Shown here: positions 57,928 to 64,000 of the stretch, one piece after another
How positions within the stretch are numbered: position 1 is the first letter of the stretch
Layout of the letters: each line of letters starts with the position of its first letter
Source of the DNA: Meghimatium bilineatum
Taxonomy: Eukaryota > Mollusca > Gastropoda > Stylommatophora > Philomycidae
Direction: 5' to 3'
NCBI GenBank assembly: GCA_034231615.1
Contig: CM067298.1
Location: 29,766,127 to 29,830,126 of the forward strand
DNA: 64,000 nt
Notes under the pieces: generated by a model
The model's input: only the letters and a program-made list of their open reading frames with translations
The model's database searches: none
What the model was told of the DNA's origin: nothing
Program-made: the position numbers and the translations under genes

Positions 57928-58104
57928 GATCTAACAATGAAGTTCAACAAGGCTGTTTCAGGTTCTCGAAGAAAGAACAGGGCACGTCACTTCAATGCCC
58001 CTTCCCACATAAGGAGAAAGATCATGAGCTCTCCATTGTCAAAAGAACTGCGACAAAAGTACAATGTCAGAAGTATGCCAATTAGAAAAGATGATGAAGT
58101 TACG
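57928..58104 (+). CDS. RPL26: Ribosomal protein L26, first coding exon (codons 1-56)
   Basis: RPL26 (uL24) is a protein of the large cytosolic ribosomal subunit, bound near the peptide exit tunnel. The exon follows a TTTCTAG acceptor at 57921-57927, has nine untranslated bases, and starts at ATG 57937. It reads [56 protein letters not shown], and ends at ACG before a GTAAAG donor (58105). Animal L26 is about 145 residues and this N-terminus aligns without gaps, including the invariant [10 protein letters not shown] and [11 protein letters not shown]. The acceptor upstream of the start implies a non-coding first exon further left, which I could not place. The reading frame is clean and both splice sites are canonical, so this is the intron-bearing gene and not a processed copy. 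Confidence 0.96.
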
Positions 58105-58504
58105 GTAAAGTTCAATCAGTTGTTGTGTTTTTCACTAATTCTGTGTTACGTATGTATTGAATTTCTGTGTAGGCACCTCAGTCAGCAGAGTATGTATTTC
58201 AAGAATGTCCCAAATATAAAATGATCAGGCAATACACTGACCCAGCGAAACAGAAGTAAAACTCTTTTGATCTCTGTATGAGTTACAAAACTGTTTTATA
58301 GAGTAGACAACTTTGGATATAATTTTCCAAGTGAATGAAACTGCTTGTGTTGCAGGTCTCAAAATTCGACACTCGGCAGTAACCCTGACCTTCCAAGAAT
58401 ATTCTAAATGACAAATATGGATCTGGGGCACCATATTCACAAATCTTGCAGAAAATGAAAGCGACTTGAAAATATGGGTTAAAATTTGATAAGTCCACCG
58501 TTAC

Positions 58505-58800
58505 AAGCTATTAATAGCACACTGTTTACATATATAACTAGTTGACGTCACAGAGTTCCGCGAGAAAACTAGATAACCAATGAAATTGACGCTGACCATG
58601 ACGTTACATCTCCGCTGACCGCCAAACGATTTTATGCGTGGCAGACATTTAAAAAAAATAATCTATTTGATGGCGGATTTCATTAGTTTTACTAGTGGAA
58701 TTCTGTAGACGCCTAGCTAAAAATGTAAAGTGTGAAATGGTACAATATGAAATACTTACCTTAGTCATCTAGTACCTTGGCGGATAAACTTGTTTTCCAT
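58505..58800 (+). repeat. Merlin-like terminal module in RPL26 intron
   Basis: TATTAATAGCACACTGTTTA, TAGTTGACGTCACAGAGTTC, GATAACCAATG, ATTAGTTTTACTAGTGGAAT and GGCGGATAAACTTGTTTTCC match the elements at 55422-55080 (reverse) and 56712-57000. The terminal inverted repeat is lost. Confidence 0.6.
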
Positions 58801-59219
58801 ATACTGTGGTAAACTTAAACGTTTTCACTTTGCAATATCTGTGTAAAATAGACTTTTTTCCCGCCGCCGTTTGACCAGATCCAAATTGCACATGCGCCAA
58901 CTGACCAGACGTTGACTCGAGATTTATTTATTGTACAATATAAATAAATAAAGAATTGAAAGACCTGGCAACACAAAGACAAATGGAAAGCTATGGTTTC
59001 TGCCCTATGCACCGCCTATGGCCCTGGAGGAACATAACATAACATAAATACATTTATAGTATACAATAGGTGTACGAAATATAACAATTATGGGGGGGGG
59101 AATTTCATGCTGAATTTCAGTTATTATTTTTATAAACTAAATTTATATAACTAAAATCAACACTCCCACACCATCGCACCCACTTGACCAACAGGACTCA
59201 ATGCCCACCATTGTCGGTT

Positions 59220-59325
59220 CCCAACCAGCAAGGATTCCAAATTTCCACGCGAACCGTGACGTCACGATTCCAACCTCCAAGAACCAGCGGTGTGTCAAAT
59301 TTCCATGCGAACCGTGACGCCACAA
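59220..59325. repeat. Diverged tandem duplication
   Basis: CAAATTTCCACGCGAACCGT-GACGTCAC at about 59228 and CAAATTTCCATGCGAACCGT-GACGCCAC at about 59297 are two versions of one block about 69 bp apart. Confidence 0.75.
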
Positions 59326-59703
59326 GCATTGAACTTTTCGAGGGAATACCTCGAAAGTAGGTCAATAAATCCAACGGTGGGCGTAATCAAATTTCTGCCA
59401 AAATATGTCCATACCGCAGAAACTTGGACAAAATTTTGCAAAGGAAGCTCATGAAAGAAGCAAAATACTGGAGACCACCACAATAAACTTGTAGAAAACT
59501 GGCAATTGAAACAGAAAACAAGAGAAAGATTAGTTGGTATATTATGTGGGAAAAAAGTAGAACTTTTATGAATTAAATTGTGATTGACATTGTCACTAAA
59601 CTCAGACCCACGAACTTGAATTTCACATTCCCATTCCACAACTCCTGTATAGGGGCCTACCGCTTTCATGGTTAAAGCTGCAGTTTATTACTAATCTTTC
59701 AAG

Positions 59704-59844
59704 GTTGTCCGTGGTCACTATAAGGGTCAACAGACAGGCAAGGTCACCCAAGTTTACAGAAAGAAATTTGTGATTTATATTGAGCGCATCCAGCGAGAAA
59801 AGGCAAATGGTACAACTGTCCATGTTGGTATTCACCCCTCAAAG
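59704..59844 (+). CDS. RPL26: Ribosomal protein L26, second coding exon (codons 57-103)
   Basis: After the CAAG acceptor at 59700-59703 the frame continues in phase 0: [47 protein letters not shown]. It ends at AAG before a GTAATA donor (59845). It contains the KOW motif ([13 protein letters not shown]), an RNA-binding loop of the uL24 family. The exon is 141 bp (47 codons). The last 40 or so residues, beginning 'VVITRLKLDKDRKKI' in vertebrates, are not found before 64000, so the gene runs out of the window. Confidence 0.96.
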
Positions 59845-59919
59845 GTAATATATTTATGATCACTGTCCTGTATTTGTTATTTAGGTAACATTTTCATTGA
59901 AAGTTGTTTGCCTGTCTTC

Positions 59920-60048
59920 CCTTATGGTTTGGTTGCTGCTTGTCTCCAGAAGCAGTTAGCCAGTGTAAATAAGGGTACATTAAATGTTGGGTAGTTGAGG
60001 TGTAGACCCTTATTATTGGTCTAGCACTTTACCGATCTAACTACAATA
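59920..60048 (+). ncRNA. H/ACA box snoRNA, copy 1
   Basis: A 129-nt sequence with the full H/ACA layout. The 5' hairpin has lower stem CCTTAT/ATAAGG, upper stems TGGTT/AGCCA and CTGCTT/AAGCAG, and an internal pocket. The hinge has an H box ACATTA (fits ANANNA). The 3' hairpin has upper stem GTGTAGACC pairing with GGTCTAGCAC and lower stem AGTT/AACT. The ACA box (60043-60045) is three nucleotides from the end. The distance from the upper stem to box H is 14 nt and to ACA 15 nt, the spacing these guides need. It lies in sense orientation in a ribosomal-protein intron, the usual host for animal snoRNAs. It would guide pseudouridylation in rRNA or snRNA; the target is not determined. Confidence 0.88.
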
Positions 60049-60530
60049 TCTTTTTACTCAGTCTGCTTCAATGATTCAGTAGTGTTTAACTTTTGCTTTC
60101 TGTACCATGCCATTTTGACATATCTGAATATATTTTTTGTTCGTTTTATTTGATTGAAATTATTTTTTGTTTCATCCAGCAAATTGAAAATGAATCTAAG
60201 ATTATAATCAAAACAGATTTAAAAAAATGAAAAATACACGTAAACCCTCCTACTACATCACACCAAAGAACAAGCTATTATCTTTAAACTACACACAGCA
60301 GTGAGAAATTTTTACTGACATGTGATTAGTGAAACTTATAAAGTACAAGTTATTACCTTGAAACTGAGAAGACGCCACTAACCAGACGCCGAAACAGTTT
60401 CACGCGAAGAACAAGCTATTTATACCTTCAGACTCCTGTGTGTCCATGAAAGGGGAGTAAAGAACAGTGACACTACCTGCCAGGTATGTCAGTAAAGGTG
60501 AATAAGATTTGGGGGAGGGGGGTGTGGTAA
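60049..60530 (+). repeat. Intron segment duplicated with the snoRNA
   Basis: AGTCTGCTTCAATGATTCAG (from about 60060), GCTTTCTGTACCATGCCATT and CAAATTGAAAATGAATCTAA recur after snoRNA copies 2 and 3 (63250-63440 and 63690-63780) with many substitutions and indels. The duplicated unit is thus larger than the snoRNA. From about 60300 the similarity ends. Confidence 0.75.
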
Positions 60531-60539
60531 GACTCCCCC

Positions 60540-60690
60540 ATCCTATAAAGGGTCGAAGTGTCACCATGGGCCATAATGTTGGATTTTTAAGCAGAAAGGC
60601 AAATTTTGAAGTTAAAACTGTAGACCATGACAACGCAATACTTTCTCAGTACTACATTATACTAATCTAAGTTTGAGGGTGAATACAAAA
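60540..60690 (+). repeat. SINE-like unit (family B), divergent
   Basis: AAAGGGTCGAAGTGTCACC, AAAACTGTAGACCATGACAA, CGCAATACTTTCTCAGTACT and GTTTGAGGGTGAATAC form a 3' half of family B. A close relative is at 63805-63915. Confidence 0.55.
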
Positions 60691-60952
60691 GAAAACTATT
60701 TGGAACAGGAAACTTTTGTATTAGCTAAACTTTAATTCACTGTTCCAAGTTTCGCCTGTTGGATTTGTTTTATTGCAGTAAGTACATATTTGGACACAGC
60801 TTATTGAAAGACAGAATGTATGTACCCAATAGCTTGAAATTGCAGTGACATGCACAAGCATCAACAGCTCTATTAAATCTGGCAAGACAATAAATCCAAG
60901 ACAAATTCTTAAGATATTTTTGTGTATGTTCTCAAATTTTAACCTGATCTCT

Positions 60953-62200
60953 TATCTTCTTCTTTCTGTCCTCATGTACCTTTCGGTGTTGAGGGGAGAG
61001 TGAGTGTACAGTCTTTTTCCCTTCTATTTGCCTCCTCTGCTGTTATATTTCCGAGTGTCTCTAATACTCTATCTATCCACCTTTTACGAGGGCGTCCAAT
61101 AGGTCGCCTGCTTTCGTATCATTTGTTAAGTGTTTTTTTTATAATACTTTGCTCTTTCTGTCTGGTTATGTGGCCGTACCATTTAACTTGTTGTTTCTGT
61201 ATGTATTCTATTGTTGGCTTGATCCCTAATTGTTTCCTTAGTGCTTAATTCCTGATTTTGTCTCAAGTTAATTCCAATCATACGTCTCACACATTTCATT
61301 TCAGTGGTGTTAATCTTATGTATTGTTCTAGAATCTAATGTCCAAGTTTGACACTGATAACACAATGTTGGTAAGAAAATGGTGTTGAAAAGCGCTTTCT
61401 TTGTTTCTAGTGTAATATCTTTGTTTCTTAGTAAAGGTGTTAATTGACCAATGATCTGACAGGCCTTATTACATCTTGCGTTTATTGCTGCTTCTTGTTT
61501 GTTGTCATATCTCAATGTGCTGCCCAGATATTTGAATTCATCTACTTGTTTTAGTTGTTTATTATTTATCTGTATGTTGATGTTCTCCTTTTCTCTTGCA
61601 ATATTCATTACTTCTGTTTTGTCTATGTTGATTTTCATTCCAAATTGCTTGCCTGCTGTGTCTATTGTGTTTAGGTGGTCTTGCAGGTTTTTAATGCTGT
61701 TGTGGAATAAAACCTGGTCATCTGCAAAAAGCAGTTCATTTGCTTCATTAGAATTTGCTGTTTTGTTTATATGGTCCATGTATGTAATAAAAAGTAGTGG
61801 GGATAATACACATCCCTGCTTTACTCCTGTGCTAATCACAAAGTCCTCTGTGTAGCCTGCAGCTGTTCTTATAGAGACTTCTACAAACGTTAATTAAATG
61901 TTGGCATGCTCCATAAATTTTTAATGTTTCCCATAGTTTTTCTCGGTTACTCTGTCAAATGCTTTCTCTTGATCTATGAAGGATATGTATAAATTTTGGT
62001 TGTATTCTATTGACTTCTCTGCCAACTGTTTAAGAATAAATATTGCATCAGTACATACTCTGTTTCTTCTAAAAACCCATTTGTGTATTACTAAGTTGTT
62101 GTTCTATTACAGGTCTCAGTCATTTCTCTACTATTTTTGTAGAATACTACTTTTGCTGCCTTTCCTTTTCCATATTGGCACTATGATAGCTTATAGCTAG
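60953..62200 (-). mobile_element. RTE-like LINE, antisense in RPL26 intron, 218-codon open frame
   Basis: Minus-strand order: FLEETECVLMQYLF-like and FIDQEKAFDRV-like remains in several frames (62190-61870). An intact 218-codon frame at 61839-61183 then reads MISTGVKQGCVLSPLLFITY, ANELLFADDQVLFHNS, GMKINIDKTEVMNI, KQVDEFKYLGSTLRYDNKQE and CYQCQTWTLDSRTIHKINTT. Past a frame break the tail is RWIDRVLETLGNIT-like, ending in LTLPSTPKGT (about 60975-61090). The FADD active-site box and the whole thumb are intact. The copy is 5'-truncated before the first RT motif, so it cannot be autonomous. It separates snoRNA copies 1 and 2. Confidence 0.85.
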
Positions 62201-62209
62201 ACAAAGGTC

Positions 62210-62300
62210 ATACTAGATTTCTAGCAGCAGACTGGAAAATGATGTTGCGGTTTTATTTGTGACAATTGCCAGACATATCTGTCTTCTGCATTGTTAAATT
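62210..62300 (-). repeat. SINE-like unit (family A), partial
   Basis: GACAAAGGTCATACTAGATT, TCTAGCAGCAGACTGGAAAA, GCGGTTTTATTTGTGACAAT and CAGACATATCTGTCTTCTGC match family A in reverse. Confidence 0.55.
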
Positions 62301-63120
62301 AACACATTTCATCAGCTTTGACCAACTTTAGAAAAGTTGAATCTCAGCAAATATATACACATATAATTGAAATTTTGTGTGAATTTTTGAAATGTTATAA
62401 ATCATAAGAATTAATTTTTTAATTAAAATGCAGCCATTGGCTCGTTTATATGTGCTATAGATCAAAAGTCTACTTAACATATTTCCCAAAAACAGTTATT
62501 TGTATTAGAGTAAATTATAAATCATTTACACATGATTGGTTAATCATACAATTGGCATTACACTATTTTGTACTCTTGAACATAAGACAGACGGTGTTTA
62601 AGTTTGTATCCGGTGCTACACTCAAATTCTCCGTAAGAGGTTGCAACATAAAGTGTGTAGTTGGTAGGAAAAATGAGTGCGAGTAAAGTTTATGACGTCA
62701 CGAGTATCTCGCAAACAGATAATTTAAGAAATCATTTTAACAGGCATTATATTCAAACATGTTGGAATAGTAGACCTGCCTATTCCTAATAAACTCACAG
62801 AATCTGAAGTGGTAAAATTTCTTTTCTTGGTACACAATAATTATGCCAGCATAGATAAAGGATTTCATTCATGTAAAAAAAACCTGATATGATGGGCACA
62901 TAGAAAGGATGTATTTATTTGGTGTAAACAAAAATGATACGCAAAAATTGGCATTAATAAGTTAGATACTTAATCTGATAATTAAATTATTTTAGAGCAA
63001 AGCTAGTGAAATGTGCTATAATATGTATGTCCAGTGTTTTTTCCCACTGAACGGTGAGAATGTAAAGCATCGCTAGTATGGTAAGCTAGCTGTACAAAAG
63101 TTGTTTAGTTTGCCACTCTT
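62301..63120. other. Intron sequence, nothing recognised
   Basis: AT-rich sequence between the SINE-like fragment and snoRNA copy 2. The last 10-15 bases before each snoRNA copy (CTCTTCC type) are shared among the copies. Confidence 0.45.
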
Positions 63121-63249
63121 CCTTATGGTTTGGTTGCTGCTTGTCTCCAGAAGCAGTTAGCCAGTGTAAATAAGGGTACATTAAATGTTGGGTAGTTGAG
63201 GTGTAGACCCTTATTATTGGTCTAGCACTTTACCGATTTAACTACAATA
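63121..63249 (+). ncRNA. H/ACA box snoRNA, copy 2
   Basis: The same 129-nt structure as copy 1, with one substitution noticed (CCGATTTAACTACA for CCGATCTAACTACA). This lies in the 3' guide-pocket strand, so the two copies could differ slightly in target pairing. H box ACATTA and ACA (63244-63246) are unchanged and all stems are preserved. Confidence 0.87.
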
Positions 63250-63559
63250 TGTTTTGAAACGTAATGTTTATTAACTCTGGCTTTCTGTATACCATTTTAT
63301 CACATCTGCATGTATTTTATGTTCTGTTTTTATTTGACTGAATTGGGTTTTTTTGTTTGCATCTGGCAAATTGAAAATGACAAATCTAAGATTATCAAAG
63401 CAAAATTTGAGAAATAAAAGCAAATGTACCCAACTGGAGAGTAATAAACTCCATTCTATTACATCACGTTCAGAGTTTTTTTCACTGAGCAGTAATCATA
63501 TGTACAGTATATTGATAGTATTGTATATCTGTATGAAAGTTATTATGTTGCTACTCTTC
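63250..63559 (+). repeat. Intron segment duplicated with the snoRNA (second unit)
   Basis: CTGGCTTTCTGTATACCATT, TTTATTTGACTGAATTGGG, CAAATTGAAAATGACAAATC and CATTCTATTACATCACG match the segment after copy 1 (60100-60270). The unit between copies 2 and 3 is 439 bp long. Confidence 0.75.
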
Positions 63560-63688
63560 CCTTATGGTTTGGTTGCTGCTTGTCTCCAGAAGCAGTTAGC
63601 CAGTGTAAATAAGGGTACATTAAATGTTGGGTAGTTGAGGTGTAGACCCTTATTATTGGTCTAGCACTTTACCGATCTAACTACATGT
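63560..63688 (+). ncRNA. H/ACA box snoRNA, copy 3
   Basis: Identical to copy 1 from the first base through the ACA box (63683-63685), by eye. The three terminal bases after ACA are TGT here and ATA in copy 1. The flanking intron differs far more than this between copies. All structural boxes are intact. Confidence 0.87.
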
Positions 63689-63804
63689 TTTTATTCAGTC
63701 TGCTTCAATGATTCAGCAATTTTTATTAACTCTAGCTTTCTGTAATATACCATTTTGTCACCTCTGCATGTATTTTTAATGTGTAGGGAGGAATTTTGAA
63801 TGTT

Positions 63805-63915
63805 GGAACAGAAAGGCACATATTTCACAGTTCTGTAAACCATAACAATGCAATACTTTCTCTGGACTATACTCTCCTAATCTGAAGTTTGAGAATGAAT
63901 GCAAAAAACTATTTG
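63805..63915 (+). repeat. SINE-like unit (family B), divergent
   Basis: AAAGGCACATATTTCACAGT, TCTGTAAACCATAACAATGC, AATACTTTCTCTGGACTATA and GAAGTTTGAGAATGAATGC match 60540-60690. Confidence 0.55.
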
Positions 63916-63930
63916 GACACACGGAACATA

Positions 63931-63970
63931 ATTTATATATATATATATATATAATATATATATATATAAA
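63931..63970. repeat. Short (TA)n tract
   Basis: Two TA runs separated by AATA form a short palindromic microsatellite. Confidence 0.9.
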
Positions 63971-64000
63971 CTGTCAAACTAAGCATAATGTCCGACCATT

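Larger units (their letters stand above)
58105..59703 (+). other. RPL26: RPL26 intron between coding exons 1 and 2
   Basis: A 1599-bp intron, GTAAAG to TTTCAAG. It contains a Merlin-like repeat (58505-58800), a segment shared with 54125-54225 (58955-59032), a G run at 59092-59099 and a diverged tandem duplication near 59220-59325. No snoRNA-like structure was recognised in this intron. Confidence 0.85.
59845..64000 (+). other. RPL26: RPL26 intron after codon 103 (incomplete in window)
   Basis: From the GTAATA donor onward no further L26 exon is seen. The intron is therefore at least 4.15 kb. It holds three H/ACA snoRNA copies, an antisense RTE LINE and SINE-like units. Without the roughly 2.7 kb between 60310 and 63000 it would be an array of snoRNA units spaced by a few hundred bases. 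Confidence 0.8.

Noticed and set aside
62450-62686. 78-codon plus-strand frame in the RPL26 intron
   Set aside because: It does not match the missing L26 C-terminus or any family I know.

Overview
The window looks like intergenic and intronic DNA from an invertebrate animal. It holds one recognisable host gene, a ribosomal protein L26 gene split by GT-AG introns at the right end. Almost everything else is repeats: I-group LINEs with an RNase H domain, RTE-like LINEs, Penelope-like ends, Tc1, mariner, hAT and Merlin relics, SINE-like units with GAAGAAGAA tails, foldback elements and minisatellites. The repeat spectrum resembles what I know from molluscs, perhaps gastropods. That placement is an inference, because no gene here fixes the species. 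A run of 100 N at 23215-23314 marks an assembly gap.

Left third (1-16250): short SINE-like units, a mariner relic with a large internal deletion (2286-2583), mosaics of LINE 3' ends (2620-3560, 4530-4904, 13620-14175), a Tc1-like transposon with recognisable ends (6554-7954), foldback elements, a tRNA-like relic, a 25-bp minisatellite (11834-12272) and a long (TA)n tract. No host gene is supported here.

Middle (16250-45400): two LINE families, called N1 and N2 below, lie head to head at 16256-20475. A repeated element of about 1.2 kb, called R1.2 below, occurs at least eight times in the window, three copies being near full length with target-site duplications visible or suggested. An almost perfect 475-bp inverted repeat (33177-34172) sits in an insertion flanked by an exact 13-bp target duplication. 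A 385-bp region holds a second foldback with 126-bp arms (36707-37085).

Right third (45400-64000): a hAT relic lies beside a Penelope-like element with a GIY-YIG endonuclease. Next comes a nest four elements deep: RTE LINE, then a palindromic Penelope-like element, then LINE N1, then R1.2, with target duplications at each of the three insertion steps. Around RPL26 there are Merlin-like transposon remains. The intron after codon 103 carries three nearly identical 129-nt copies of an H/ACA box snoRNA on the sense strand; one gap between copies is stretched by an antisense RTE LINE that still has a 218-codon open frame. The last exon or exons of RPL26 lie beyond the window.

The working parts appear to be RPL26 and its intron-hosted snoRNAs, which would be processed from the same pre-mRNA. 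The rest reads as a record of successive insertions.
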